Below, in pieces: positions 1-8,218 of a stretch of DNA of 64,000 nt. The position numbers and the translations under genes were made by a program. Source of the stretch: Exiguobacterium sp. (GTDB lineage Bacteria; Bacillota; Bacilli; Exiguobacteriales; Exiguobacteriaceae). Under the pieces are notes generated by a model. It was not told the DNA's origin. It made no database searches and saw only the letters and a list, made by a program, of their open reading frames with translations. Within the stretch, counting starts at the first letter, position 1, and each line of letters begins with the position of its first letter. The DNA is taken from positions 56,109-120,108 of the forward strand of contig NZ_JAFIFD010000040.1 of the NCBI RefSeq assembly GCF_020832205.1, given 5' to 3'.

Positions 1-273
1 TTCTGCAGCGAGCTTTGCCTCGAGTTCCGCTGCTTTCACACCTTCAAGACGCGCTTCTAACGCTTCTTGAATCGCCGTACGGACCGTGTTGGCAAGTTCA
101 CCGACGACGGGACGTTCTTCTGGGGACAGTTTCCCCATGCCGCGCAACACTTCGGTCATCGGACCTTTCTTCCCTAAATATTTGATCCGGACGTCGTTCA
201 ACGTCTTTTGCGTCGATGCCGCCTCAATCTCTTGAAGCGCTTCTTGTTGTAACAACTCTAACTGTTCTTTCAT
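1..273 (-). CDS. pheS: Phenylalanyl-tRNA synthetase alpha subunit, N-terminal 91 codons (cut by window edge)
   Basis: Alpha subunit of the cytoplasmic (alpha-beta)2 enzyme that charges tRNA-Phe. Only the start of the gene is present; it runs off the left edge. The visible 91 residues form the N-terminal helical arm that binds tRNA, with the family motif [20 protein letters not shown] (residues 28-47) and LSPEERP after it. The ATG at 271-273 follows an AGGAGGA ribosome site at 281-287. A T-box leader lies directly upstream, as for pheST in Bacillus, which supports the call. pheT would be expected further left. The catalytic core cannot be checked. Confidence 0.93.
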   Translation of the reverse strand, partial: MKEQLELLQQEALQEIEAASTQKTLNDVRIKYLGKKGPMTEVLRGMGKLSPEERPVVGELANTVRTAIQEALEARLEGVKAAELEAKLAAE

Positions 274-292
274 TACTAGTTCCTCCTCTACA

Positions 293-520
293 AAAAAAAG
301 TCCCTTCAGTCAATGACTGAAGGGACGAATAATCGCGGTACCACCCTACTTGGCCGTGAGGCCCACTTAAGAGGCATCGTTATCGAGATGCCAACCCGGT
401 GTTGTCTCCAACACGACTCCAGAGTGAATTCGGCGCCGACCGAGGCATCGGCTCACAATCACGGCCCATGCTCCCTGTACTCGTTCGGTAGTTCGCGTAC
501 TATGCTCCTTCAACGTCTAT
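293..520 (-). promoter_or_regulatory. T-box leader of pheS
   Basis: tRNA-sensing leader RNA: uncharged tRNA-Phe should favour the antiterminator and let pheS be transcribed. The conserved T-box AGGGTGGTACCGCG reads on the minus strand at 347-334. A terminator hairpin (stem 301-310 with 316-325, then a U run at 293-300) follows it. A likely specifier codon UUC (Phe) is at 428-426, in the context GAAUUCAC; the tyrS leader in this window shows the same pattern with UAC. The 5' end is approximate and I could not settle on a promoter. Confidence 0.9.
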
Positions 521-572
521 ACTATTACGTTCAATATAACTAACCTATCACGATTCAAAAAAGCTGACAAGT

Positions 573-1319
573 TTATTTTAGCGCGATGCGGTACATGAGG
601 ATCCCGGCCGCAACCGCGGCGTTGAGTGATTCGGCGTCGCCGAGCAACGGGATATGGACACGCGTGTCGCACAAGGCGAGAACGTCAGCTTGAACGCCTT
701 GCGCCTCGTTCCCGATGACGAGAGCGACTTTCTCGTGGAAGTCGACTTGTTCATATGACTTCGCTTTTGAAAGGGCCGTCCCGTAGACGCGGAAACCCTC
801 ACTCTTCAATTCAGGCAACGTCTCGAGCAAATCGACCGAGCGCACGTTCACGTGGAACAGTGAGCCTTGCGTCGCCCGGACCGCCTTGGCGTTATACGGG
901 TCGACCGTCCCTTTCCCGAGCAACACCGTATCAAACCCGGCCGCATCAGCCGTCCGAATCATTGTCCCCAAGTTACCCGGGTCTTGAATCCGGTCGAGGA
1001 CGAGGACGTGCTTCATCTTGCGCTCGACCGGGGACATGTTCACGACAGCGAAGACGCCTTGCGTCTTCTCCGTCTCAGACAACAAATCGGCGACATGGTC
1101 TGACAGTTCGAGCACAGGCATCTCATCTAGACGCCATGAGCTCTTTGGCGAGTAAGATTCTCCCATGATCAACTGGACGAGACGACCGGCACGAATCGCC
1201 TCGTCGACCAAATGTTCACCCTCGACAAGAAATTGTCCGGACTCTTGTCTGCCTTTTTTCGTCATCAACCGTTTCAACCGCTTGATGGTCTCACTTTTCG
1301 TAGACGTGATTTTCGTCAT
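573..1319 (-). CDS. TrmH/SpoU-family RNA 2'-O-methyltransferase
   Basis: SPOUT-class enzyme that transfers a methyl group from S-adenosylmethionine to a ribose 2'-OH of rRNA or tRNA; the exact target cannot be read from sequence. An N-terminal substrate-binding domain (about residues 5-95) is followed by the trefoil-knot domain: motif 1 LDRIQDPGNLGTMIRTADA (about 107-125), motif 2 IGNEAQGV (about 203) and motif 3 IPLLGDAESLNAAVAAGI (about 224). The 248-residue length is typical. It lies upstream of pheS on the same strand, as ysgA does in B. subtilis, with the T-box between them. The start ATG has a modest AGAGGG site. Confidence 0.88.
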   Translation of the reverse strand: MTKITSTKSETIKRLKRLMTKKGRQESGQFLVEGEHLVDEAIRAGRLVQLIMGESYSPKSSWRLDEMPVLELSDHVADLLSETEKTQGVFAVVNMSPVERKMKHVLVLDRIQDPGNLGTMIRTADAAGFDTVLLGKGTVDPYNAKAVRATQGSLFHVNVRSVDLLETLPELKSEGFRVYGTALSKAKSYEQVDFHEKVALVIGNEAQGVQADVLALCDTRVHIPLLGDAESLNAAVAAGILMYRIALK

Positions 1320-1320
1320 A

Positions 1321-2400
1321 TTATCCCTCTTTCAACCATTGAACCGTTTCTTGATCTAATCGTTTTGTGAGCGCGACGACTAAGTCGACCGCCGCCTCGT
1401 AATCCGCTTTATGGATAATCGAGACGTTCGTGTGCAAGTAACGGACCGGCACCGTGAGCGCCACGGCCGGCATCCCGACCCCTGACAAGTGGAAGCGACC
1501 GGCATCCGTGCCGCCACCCGGTGTCAAGTCCAATTGGTACTTGATGTCGTTCTCTTTCGCCACGTCAACGATCAAATCGATGAGACGCGGGTTCGTGACC
1601 GTTGTCGCATCAAAGAAGATGACTTGAACCCCTTCTCCGAGTTTCGACAATCCTTCTGCCGGCGTCATGCCCGGTGTGTCTCCAGGGATGCCTGTATCGA
1701 CGGCAATGGCGACGTCCGGTTGAATCAAGTTGGCAGCCGTCACCGCACCACGCAAGCCGACTTCTTCTTGGACGGTCGCTCCGGAATAGACGACGCCTGG
1801 GGCGGCCTCTTCTTTCAAACGCTTCGCCGCTTCGATCGCGATGGCGCAACCGATTCGGTTGTCCCATGCTTTCGCCATCAAGAAGTTCTCATTTTTCATG
1901 ACCGTGAACTCACAATGCGGGACGACCGTGTCTCCCGGACGAATTCCCCATTCGGCGACTTCGTCTTTCGATGTCGCGCCGATATCGAGGAACATGTCTT
2001 TGATTTCGACAGGCTTTTTCCGAGCTTCCATCGGTAAGACGTGAGGCGGCTTCGCCCCGATCACGCCTGGAATCTTCTCGCCAGAACGCGTCACGACGTC
2101 CATGCGCTGTGCTAACAACACTTGGTTCCACCAACCGCCAAGCGCTTGGAAACGAAGGAATACACCTTCTTCGATGCGTGTGACCATGAAGCCGACTTCG
2201 TCCATATGCCCGGCAATCATGACGCGAGGACCGTCCGGGTCACCTGTCACGCGTCCGAACAAGCTGCCGAGTCCGTCTTGTTCAAACGATTCGACGTGCG
2301 GTTCGAGGTATTCACGCATGAGCGCGCGAACTTCTCCTTCGTTTCCTGGGACACCTGTCGCATCCGTCAAACGTTTTAACATATGTAATGATTCGTTCAT
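1321..2400 (-). CDS. M42 family metallo-aminopeptidase (YsdC-like)
   Basis: Di-zinc aminopeptidase or endo-glucanase-like M42 peptidase, cytosolic. Family landmarks are visible in order: AGHMDEVGFM (first metal His/Asp), AKAWDNRIGC (second metal Asp), the TVQEEVGLRGA catalytic Glu pair, AVDTGIPGDTPG, and the C-terminal metal His in RYLHTNVSI. I start at the ATG at 2400: AAAGGGAG lies 9 bases upstream and the product is 359 residues, the family's usual length. An in-frame codon at 2448 would overlap the upstream gene. It is the third of three genes (ysdA-, dUTPase-, M42-type) following the ribosomal operon, as in Bacillus. Confidence 0.9.
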   Translation of the reverse strand: MNESLHMLKRLTDATGVPGNEGEVRALMREYLEPHVESFEQDGLGSLFGRVTGDPDGPRVMIAGHMDEVGFMVTRIEEGVFLRFQALGGWWNQVLLAQRMDVVTRSGEKIPGVIGAKPPHVLPMEARKKPVEIKDMFLDIGATSKDEVAEWGIRPGDTVVPHCEFTVMKNENFLMAKAWDNRIGCAIAIEAAKRLKEEAAPGVVYSGATVQEEVGLRGAVTAANLIQPDVAIAVDTGIPGDTPGMTPAEGLSKLGEGVQVIFFDATTVTNPRLIDLIVDVAKENDIKYQLDLTPGGGTDAGRFHLSGVGMPAVALTVPVRYLHTNVSIIHKADYEAAVDLVVALTKRLDQETVQWLKEG

Positions 2401-2422
2401 CTCATATCGCTCCCTTTTCCGT

Positions 2423-2905
2423 TTAGTAGCCTTGATCTTGTCGCTCATGGTTCATTTGATTTTTCGACACATACGCCATCATAATCAATTCTTCATTAAA
2501 CCCTAACGTATAACCGAGTTCGAGATATGCCGCCATCAGCGTCTCGTACATCGCTTCCGTCTTCGACAAACCAAAGTTCGTCACTTTACGGAACACGTCT
2601 AAAAAAGCATCAGTCGCATCAAGATACGAGCTACCGGCCGGGAACGATTCCCGTTCATAACCGAGGGCGAGGCCGAGTGACAGTAAAAAATGCATGCCGT
2701 CCACATATTCCTCTAAGATCACGTCTTGAGGCGACGGGCCTTTCGTCGACCAAAATTTAAAACTACGGGTCTCATTGGCGAGTTCCCCAAGTTCGACGTG
2801 TAACGCGAGCAATCGCTCATCGAATTGGTTCCCGGATAGTTGATGTTCTTCTTTGATCCGCTCATCCAAACGACGTTGCTGATCAAATAATGTTGTCCAG
2901 TTCAC
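2423..2905 (-). CDS. All-alpha dUTPase-like NTP pyrophosphohydrolase (dUTPase_2 family)
   Basis: Likely dimeric dUTP diphosphatase, hydrolysing dUTP to dUMP and pyrophosphate to keep uracil out of DNA. The 160-residue helical protein carries the MazG-type metal motif: E38 and E41 in HVELGELANE, then E65/E66 and D69 in LEEYVDGMHF. The start is GTG at 2903-2905, not ATG, with AGGAGGA at 2913-2919 seven bases upstream. It occupies the slot where B. subtilis has ysdB. The dUTPase assignment within the MazG-like superfamily rests on family memory; another dNTP substrate is possible. Confidence 0.8.
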   Translation of the reverse strand: MNWTTLFDQQRRLDERIKEEHQLSGNQFDERLLALHVELGELANETRSFKFWSTKGPSPQDVILEEYVDGMHFLLSLGLALGYERESFPAGSSYLDATDAFLDVFRKVTNFGLSKTEAMYETLMAAYLELGYTLGFNEELIMMAYVSKNQMNHERQDQGY

Positions 2906-2928
2906 CGGTTGCTCCTCCTATTCTCCAC

Positions 2929-3183
2929 TTAAAGCAGTACTAAAATCATTAAAGACCAGCCTACTGCTAAAATCAATACTTGTAATTGGACACTTTTTGG
3001 GGCATGAACCGTCTTCTTACGCGTCAAGTGTAATCCGAACAAGGCACCGATTGCCCCTCCGGCGTACGAGTATAAGATGTTGAAGTCTCCCTCGCCGTGC
3101 GTGTACCGTTTTGCCTGCAAATACGTATACACGTTCAAGACGATAAGCGCCAAAGCGACGATGGCCAAAATCGATTGATTCAT
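2929..3183 (-). CDS. ysdA: DUF1294 small membrane protein (YsdA-like)
   Basis: An 84-residue integral membrane protein of unknown function. Three hydrophobic segments are visible: about residues 3-21, 36-52 (glycine-rich, AGGAIGALFGLHLTRKK) and 66-84. The motif around residues 30-56 (RxxxxxGxxGxLxGxxxxRHKT-like) is characteristic of DUF1294. Start ATG with a strong AAGGAGGAG site. It lies downstream of rplT, as ysdA does in B. subtilis, but a good terminator (3222-3258) separates the two, so expression may depend on read-through or its own promoter. Confidence 0.8.
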   Translation of the reverse strand: MNQSILAIVALALIVLNVYTYLQAKRYTHGEGDFNILYSYAGGAIGALFGLHLTRKKTVHAPKSVQLQVLILAVGWSLMILVLL

Positions 3184-3221
3184 CCGTTCTCCTCCTTCTC
3201 TTCATCTTAAGAAATTACCGA

Positions 3222-3258
3222 GAAAAAAGAAAGCGCCGAGACAGTATCTCGGCGCTTT
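3222..3258 (-). terminator. Intrinsic terminator after rplT
   Basis: Twelve-base stem AAAGCGCCGAGA (3230-3241) with TCTCGGCGCTTT (3247-3258) and a 5-base loop, followed on the minus strand by CTTTTTTC. It ends the infC-rpmI-rplT operon. Confidence 0.85.
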
Positions 3259-3269
3259 CGTTTGAACGA

Positions 3270-3629
3270 TTAAGCGTTCAATTTTGATTTAGCTGTGTCA
3301 GCGAGTGACGCGAACGCTTGTGCATCCGTCACAGCAAGCTCAGCAAGCATCTTACGGTTGATGTCGATCCCTGCAAGCTTGAGGCCGTGCATCATACGGC
3401 TGTATGAGAGGCCGTTTGTGCGTGCTGCCGCATTGATACGTGTGATCCAAAGACGACGGAAATCACGTTTCTTTTGACGACGGTCACGGTATGCGTACAT
3501 GAGTGACTTCATGACCTGTTGTTTTGCTACTTTAAATAGAATATGTTTTGCGCCATAATAACCTTTGGCCAATTTGATTTGCTTTTTACGACGTTGACGA
3601 GTCGTATAACCGCCTTTTACGCGTGGCAT
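3270..3629 (-). CDS. rplT: 50S ribosomal protein L20
   Basis: Binds 23S rRNA early in large-subunit assembly and, in Firmicutes, represses its own operon by binding the infC leader. The 119-residue basic protein begins [16 protein letters not shown] and has the globular RNA-binding part near [20 protein letters not shown] (about residues 73-92), both hallmarks of L20. Third gene of infC-rpmI-rplT, 28 bases after rpmI, with a terminator downstream. The leader element that L20 should bind is at 4458-4605. Confidence 0.98.
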   Translation of the reverse strand: MPRVKGGYTTRQRRKKQIKLAKGYYGAKHILFKVAKQQVMKSLMYAYRDRRQKKRDFRRLWITRINAAARTNGLSYSRMMHGLKLAGIDINRKMLAELAVTDAQAFASLADTAKSKLNA

Positions 3630-3657
3630 ATAGTTTCCCTCCTAAATTCCTTCTGTA

Positions 3658-3852
3658 TTACTTCGCGATCATGTTGCGAATGCGTTTGAAGTCTCCAGCT
3701 GATACGATAGCACCTTTACGGAGCTTACGTTTCGCTTTTGTCGATTTGTTACCAAACAAGTGACTTGTGTAAGCGTGTGAACGCTTGAGTTTACCTGATG
3801 CAGTACGTTTGAAACGTTTTGAAGCACCACGGTGCGATTTCATTTTCGGCAT
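3658..3852 (-). CDS. rpmI: 50S ribosomal protein L35
   Basis: Small basic ribosomal protein of the large subunit, 64 residues. It starts [20 protein letters not shown] and continues with [16 protein letters not shown], both typical of L35. It sits between infC and rplT in the standard three-gene operon, so its expression should follow the L20-controlled leader. Confidence 0.98.
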   Translation of the reverse strand: MPKMKSHRGASKRFKRTASGKLKRSHAYTSHLFGNKSTKAKRKLRKGAIVSAGDFKRIRNMIAK

Positions 3853-3882
3853 GAGTATTTCCTCCCCACTATGACTCGATGA

Positions 3883-4398
3883 TTAATCTTCTTTCTTCGG
3901 AGCCAGCACTAAGAACATGCTGCGTCCTTCCATCTTCGGCTTTTGTTCAACTGTTGCCAAGTCGGCACATTCCGCCGCCAATTTTTCCATAACACGTCTG
4001 CCGATTTCCGAGTGTGTGATCGCACGTCCGCGGAAACGGATCGACGCCTTCACTTTGTTTCCATTTTCAAGGAACTTGCGAGCGTTACGCAATTTCGTCT
4101 GGAAATCATTTTCCTCGATTGTCGGGCTGAGGCGTACTTCTTTCAATTGGATGACTTTTTGGTTTTTACGCGCTTCTTTCTCTTTTTTCTGGAGTTCGAA
4201 ACGGTATTTTCCATAGTCCATGATTTTAGCGACCGGTGGGTTTGCTTTGTCGGCGACCAAGACTAAGTCGAGTTCAGCCTCTTCAGCCAAGCGTAATGCT
4301 TCACTGCGCGATTGCACACCGAGTTGTGCACCGTCCGCTCCAATTAAGCGAACTTCACGGGCACGAATGTTTTCGTTGATAAAGAGCTCTTTGCTAAT
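3883..4398 (-). CDS. infC: Translation initiation factor IF-3 (AUU start)
   Basis: IF-3 binds the 30S subunit, blocks premature 50S joining and checks the start codon. Both domains are present: the N domain with [17 protein letters not shown] (residues 7-23) and the C domain with [13 protein letters not shown] and APKKED at the end. I place the start at ATT (4396-4398): GGAGGT at 4406-4411 lies seven bases upstream and the protein then begins M-S-K-E-L-F, as in B. subtilis. An in-frame ATG at 4411 overlaps the ribosome site itself and is rejected. The non-canonical start is the known device by which IF-3 limits its own synthesis. Confidence 0.95.
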   Translation of the reverse strand: MSKELFINENIRAREVRLIGADGAQLGVQSRSEALRLAEEAELDLVLVADKANPPVAKIMDYGKYRFELQKKEKEARKNQKVIQLKEVRLSPTIEENDFQTKLRNARKFLENGNKVKASIRFRGRAITHSEIGRRVMEKLAAECADLATVEQKPKMEGRSMFLVLAPKKED

Positions 4399-4457
4399 GG
4401 TTAGCACCTCCATCGTGCGATTGCACGAGTTTTAGATTGATAAGACAACATGGCAAT

Positions 4458-4605
4458 AAAAAAAGCGTCGGCAGTTTCCCGCCCACACATCATTTCGAAT
4501 CCAAAGCGGAACAATTCCGACTTTGAGTTGCGTACATGATGGACCTGACCGAAGCTGTTCGGACGAGGTGAGAAGCGGGCGCTTCTGCTTTGTTGTATTT
4601 AATCA
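4458..4605 (-). promoter_or_regulatory. L20-type leader RNA with attenuator
   Basis: Untranslated leader of infC-rpmI-rplT. On the minus strand it contains GAAGCGCCCGCTTCTCACC near its 5' end and finishes with a terminator: stem 4479-4488 with 4465-4474, then seven U at 4464-4458. Sequence style and position match the Firmicutes L20 leader, in which L20 binding promotes termination. Exact boundaries are estimated. Confidence 0.8.
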
Positions 4606-4612
4606 CTATGTC

Positions 4613-4641
4613 ATCTTAACACCAGCAGGAAAAGATGTCAA
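4613..4641 (-). promoter_or_regulatory. SigA-type promoter of the infC operon
   Basis: Minus strand TTGACA (4641-4636), a 17-base spacer and TAAGAT (4618-4613). The -35 box is perfect and the -10 box matches at five of six positions. Transcription would start just upstream of the L20 leader. Confidence 0.85.
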
Positions 4642-4752
4642 GAATTCGCGCATGAATAATTGGTAGCTCACACTTTTATGATAATAACAGTCATTCCATC
4701 GTTTCGCAATACCTTTTGTACGGGAATAAAAATAAAAAAGGGAGGGATGGAC

Positions 4753-4962
4753 ATGGATTGGCGAAATAAGATCGGTGATGACCATAATTATCATGACCAA
4801 GTCGAACGGATCGTCACGGAAACGATGCGTCAGCATGGACTTGAAGATGAGAAGCTGAAAGCGGTGTTGACCGACCTTCTCGAAGAGATGAACCGGATCA
4901 CGCTGAAGATTGTCGATGATAACAAGAGCGCGCGGGACTACATCTATAAACGTTGGTATTAA
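4753..4962 (+). CDS. Small hypothetical protein, 69 aa
   Basis: I do not recognise this protein. The ATG at 4753 lies seven bases after GGGAGG (4740-4745); an ATG at 4747 would touch that site. The product begins MDWRNKIGDDHNYHDQ and is acidic and helical, without membrane segment, cysteine or signal peptide. The C-terminal SARDYIYKRWY is aromatic and basic. It stands alone between divergently read infC and a convergent DUF1002 gene, and ends at a shared terminator. The good ribosome site and dedicated terminator make it likely to be a real gene. Confidence 0.65.
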   Translation: MDWRNKIGDDHNYHDQVERIVTETMRQHGLEDEKLKAVLTDLLEEMNRITLKIVDDNKSARDYIYKRWY

Positions 4963-4985
4963 AAAAGGGCGGAGCGCCCTTTTTT
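4961..4985. terminator. Bidirectional terminator
   Basis: Stem AAAAAAGGGCG (4961-4971), loop GAG, then CGCCCTTTTTT (4975-4985). It has A and U runs on both sides, so it can serve the small plus-strand gene and the convergent minus-strand gene. Confidence 0.88.
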
Positions 4986-4992
4986 AATACCA

Positions 4993-5868
4993 TTAATTCG
5001 TCAACGATTTGAAAAAGTTACTGAGCGCCGCGAACAATCGGGCGAAAAAGCCTTTCACTTCTTCTTGTTCGAGGAACGCTTGGACGTTTTGTCCGGCCCC
5101 TTTCAACCCGTCACTGATCGATCCCCAATCGAGGTTCGCTTGTTGCATGTTCTCGAACAGACCCGTCAGCCGGTTCAGTTGCGTGTCTGACAGTTGGACA
5201 TTGTTTTGATTGAGCACTTGGATGACGATATCACGGATCTCGATGTTCGTCTCTGGTTTTTGGTTGGCGATTTCCGCTTTGATTTCGTTCATGAGACCGG
5301 CGACGTCGTCTTGACCGACCGTTTTCCCGATCTCAGACGTGACGGCGAGTTCTTCTTGGGCGAGCGCTTTCCGCTCCTCAGTCAACTCGATGCCCGTCTC
5401 GGCGGCCGTCACATCGTACGCTTTCATAATTCCCGTCAAGGCCGACGTGCCGGTCACACGGATCGGTGATGTAATGTAAATATCCGCATCGGTCACACCG
5501 GCCGTCACGAGCGCGTTCGCGTACATATCTTCCGTCACCCACGTGACGTTCTCGGTTTTAATGTTTAACCCATCGCCTTCCTCCATCAACTTGATGCGGG
5601 CCGAGGAATACATGCCGCCGCCACGCTGTGCTTGCGGAACCGCATCCCCCAAATATTTATCTTCATCTGCAGACGTCGTGATGATCGGCTCGATGCCGGC
5701 CGGTGCCTCGACCCGCTCGAGCACCCATTGTTGCTGCGCTGACGAGAGCGACTCGCCGAGCGTGACGATCGTATCGTCGACAATCGCTTCGGCGTTCACG
5801 TTCGGGATCATACTCGTGAAAGCGACCGAACCGATCGTCAACGCGATAATTGGTTTCATATAATTCAA
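4993..5868 (-). CDS. Secreted DUF1002 protein (YpuA-like)
   Basis: Predicted exported protein of unknown function. The start is TTG at 5866-5868: AAGGAG lies eight bases upstream, whereas a GTG at 5875 overlaps that site and an ATG at 5857 is 17 bases away. A signal peptide covers about residues 1-26, with likely cleavage after VNA. The middle (about 85-175) contains alternating strands with GLNIKTENVTWVTEDMYANA and TSALTGIMKAYD, typical of DUF1002; the C-terminal third is amphipathic helices ending FFARLFAALSNFFKSL. It is monocistronic and convergent to the small gene at 4753. Confidence 0.8.
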   Translation of the reverse strand: MNYMKPIIALTIGSVAFTSMIPNVNAEAIVDDTIVTLGESLSSAQQQWVLERVEAPAGIEPIITTSADEDKYLGDAVPQAQRGGGMYSSARIKLMEEGDGLNIKTENVTWVTEDMYANALVTAGVTDADIYITSPIRVTGTSALTGIMKAYDVTAAETGIELTEERKALAQEELAVTSEIGKTVGQDDVAGLMNEIKAEIANQKPETNIEIRDIVIQVLNQNNVQLSDTQLNRLTGLFENMQQANLDWGSISDGLKGAGQNVQAFLEQEEVKGFFARLFAALSNFFKSLTN

Positions 5869-5929
5869 ATGTATCACTCCTTTCTTTTACATTACGTGTT
5901 TCTGCAATCGTTGCGCATCCGTCTTTAGA

Positions 5930-5965
5930 CCGAAAAGAAGACCACCCTTCCGAAGAAGGATGGTC
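5930..5965 (-). terminator. Intrinsic terminator after thrS
   Basis: Minus strand GACCATCCTTC, loop TTCG, GAAGGGTGGTC (5965-5940), then TTCTTTTC. It lies just after the thrS stop. Confidence 0.82.
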
Positions 5966-5971
5966 CCCCGT

Positions 5972-7909
5972 TTAACGTGAACGATTGGCGATTTCTTCAG
6001 TCAACGACTTGATAAATTCGTCAAGCGTTGCCGACACTTGTTCTTGTTGACTGTAGCGACGGATGTTGACCGCACGCTCGTCACGCTCTTTGTCACCGAG
6101 TACGAGCGTCATCGGAATTTTCTTCATCTGTGCCTCGCGAATCTTGTAGCCGAGTTTCTCATCACGAAGATCCGTCTCGACGCGGACGCCCCGCTTGACG
6201 AGCTCTGCTTTCACTTCTGCCACATACTCGTCATGGACGTGCGACACCGGGATCAACTTCACTTGGACCGGTGCGAGCCATGTCGGGAAGGCGCCTTTGT
6301 ACTCTTCAATCAAGTACGCGACGAACCGCTCCATCGTCGAGACGACACCGCGGTGCAATACGATCGGACGATGATCTTTGCCGTCCGGCCCCGTGTACGT
6401 CAAGTCGAAACGCTCCGGGAGCAAGAAGTCGAGTTGGACAGTCGAGAGCGTCTCTTCTTTGCCGAGCGCCGTGCGCACTTGAACGTCGAGCTTCGGTCCA
6501 TAGAACGCCGCCTCGCCATCCGCTTCGAAGTACGGGAGGCCGAGCTCGTCCATCGTCTCTTTCAACTGGCGTTGAGCCGTCTCCCAGATCGCGTCGTTGT
6601 CGAAGTACTTCTCTTTGTCGGCCGGGTCGCGGTACGACAAGCGGAAGCGATAGTCTTTAATGCCGAAATCGGCGTATACTTCTTGAATCAAATGAACGAT
6701 GTCTTTGAACTCTTGCTTCATCTGTTCCGGTGTGACGAACGTATGGCCATCGTTCAACACCATGTAACGGACGCGTTGAAGGCCCGTGAGCGCCCCTGAC
6801 ATTTCGTAACGGTGCATCCCGCCAAGTTCAGCGATTCGGAGCGGGAGTTCACGATATGAGCGCGGCTCGTGTTTGTAGATCGTCATATGGTGCGGGCAGT
6901 TCATCGGACGGAGCACGAGTTCCTCGTTGTCCATCTCCATTTTCGGGAACATATCGTCTTGATAGTGGTCCCAGTGCCCAGACGTCTTATACAAGTCGAC
7001 CGAACCGAGTACCGGTGTGTACACGTGCTGATAGCCGAGCTCGAGTTCTTTGTCGACGATATAACGTTCGACCGTCCGGCGGATCGAGGCACCTTTCGGA
7101 AGCCACATCGGGAGACCTTGTCCGACTTCTTGTGAGACGAAGAACAAGTCGAGTTCTTTTCCGAGTTTGCGGTGATCGCGTTCTTTCGCTTCTTCAAGGA
7201 GACGTAAATGCTCGGCAAGCTGCTCTTTCGTCGCCCATGCGGTGCCGTAAATCCGTTGCAGCATCTTGTTGTCTGAATCGCCGCGCCAGTATGCACCGGC
7301 AACACTCATCAACTTGAACACTTTCAATTTCGACGTCGATGGGACGTGCGGCCCGCGGCAAAGATCGAAAAATTCGCCTTGGTGATAAATCGTGAGTGTC
7401 TCGCTCGAAGGGATATCTTCGATCAATTCGACTTTGAGCGGGTCACCGAGTTGTTGATAACGGGCGAGCGCCTCATCACGCGAGACGACTTCCCGTGTGA
7501 TGTCTAGGTTCTCGTCGACGATGCGCTTCATCATCTTCTCGATTTCAGGAAGGTCTTCCTCGTTGATGCGGCGGTCCATCTCGATGTCGTAGTAAAAACC
7601 GTTCTCGATTGTCGGTCCAATCCCGAGGTAAATCGTCCCTTCTTCTCCGTATAACCGTTTGATCGCTTGTGCCATCAAATGTGCTGACGAGTGACGCATC
7701 AAATCGAGTCCGTCTTCTGAATCAGGCATGACGAGCTCGATGCGACCGTCTTGATCGATCGGACGGCGGTAATCAATCAGTTCGCCGTCGATTTTAGCGG
7801 CGATAGCTTTTTTACGGAGCCCCGGGCTGATCGAACCTGCGACTTCTTCTGCTGTGATGCCTGCCTCAAACTCTTTGACGGCGCCATCTGGAAATGTTAA
7901 ATGAATCAT
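5972..7909 (-). CDS. thrS: Threonyl-tRNA synthetase
   Basis: Class II synthetase charging tRNA-Thr, cytoplasmic, 645 residues (B. subtilis ThrS is about the same). Domains in order: TGS domain (about 1-62, starting [14 protein letters not shown]), editing domain with the zinc motif HSSAH (about 73-77), class II catalytic core with [11 protein letters not shown] (zinc Cys and His) and [18 protein letters not shown], and a C-terminal anticodon-binding domain (about 535-640) with LGDKE. The ATG at 7909 follows GAGGGGA. Regulation is by the T-box leader upstream. Confidence 0.97.
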   Translation of the reverse strand: MIHLTFPDGAVKEFEAGITAEEVAGSISPGLRKKAIAAKIDGELIDYRRPIDQDGRIELVMPDSEDGLDLMRHSSAHLMAQAIKRLYGEEGTIYLGIGPTIENGFYYDIEMDRRINEEDLPEIEKMMKRIVDENLDITREVVSRDEALARYQQLGDPLKVELIEDIPSSETLTIYHQGEFFDLCRGPHVPSTSKLKVFKLMSVAGAYWRGDSDNKMLQRIYGTAWATKEQLAEHLRLLEEAKERDHRKLGKELDLFFVSQEVGQGLPMWLPKGASIRRTVERYIVDKELELGYQHVYTPVLGSVDLYKTSGHWDHYQDDMFPKMEMDNEELVLRPMNCPHHMTIYKHEPRSYRELPLRIAELGGMHRYEMSGALTGLQRVRYMVLNDGHTFVTPEQMKQEFKDIVHLIQEVYADFGIKDYRFRLSYRDPADKEKYFDNDAIWETAQRQLKETMDELGLPYFEADGEAAFYGPKLDVQVRTALGKEETLSTVQLDFLLPERFDLTYTGPDGKDHRPIVLHRGVVSTMERFVAYLIEEYKGAFPTWLAPVQVKLIPVSHVHDEYVAEVKAELVKRGVRVETDLRDEKLGYKIREAQMKKIPMTLVLGDKERDERAVNIRRYSQQEQVSATLDEFIKSLTEEIANRSR

Positions 7910-7941
7910 GTGTCAACTTCCCCTCTCTATTTAGAAAAAAA

Positions 7942-8180
7942 TAAAAAAAGCCCATCCCTATGAAAGGGACGAGCTTTGATTCTCGTGGTACCACCCTCGT
8001 TCCCAAGCAGACGCTTGGCTCGAACACACGATAACGAGTGTGACTCGCCGCACGATTGGCCCGTACGGTGCTAAGAGGGAGTAAGACGTTCGTCGTGTTT
8101 AGGAAGCTCTCACCAACCTTCCCTCGCTTAGAAACCCGTGTCGACATCTCGTGTCCTCTATTTTCGCATCAGTTATATGC
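7942..8180 (-). promoter_or_regulatory. T-box leader of thrS
   Basis: Conserved T-box AGGGTGGTACCACG on the minus strand at 7997-7984. It is followed by a 13-pair terminator hairpin, AAAGCTCGTCCCT with AGGGATGGGCTTT (7978-7944), and a U run. A possible specifier ACC (Thr) lies at 8069-8067; I am less sure of it than of the specifiers in the pheS and tyrS leaders. Uncharged tRNA-Thr should induce thrS. Confidence 0.9.
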
Positions 8181-8185
8181 TTATT

Positions 8186-8214
8186 AGTATAGTCAACCTA
8201 ATCGAGAAAAACAA
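8186..8214 (-). promoter_or_regulatory. Promoter of the thrS transcript
   Basis: TTGTTT (8214-8209), a 17-base spacer, and TATACT (8191-8186) on the minus strand. The boxes sit just after the dnaI stop codon and before the T-box leader. Confidence 0.7.
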
Positions 8215-8218
8215 TCCT

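Noticed and set aside
313..543. Plus-strand frame in the pheS T-box region
   Set aside because: Antisense to a clear T-box leader.
6038..6799. 253-codon open frame antisense to thrS
   Set aside because: Shadow of a highly conserved synthetase gene with G/C-ending codons; no start signals.
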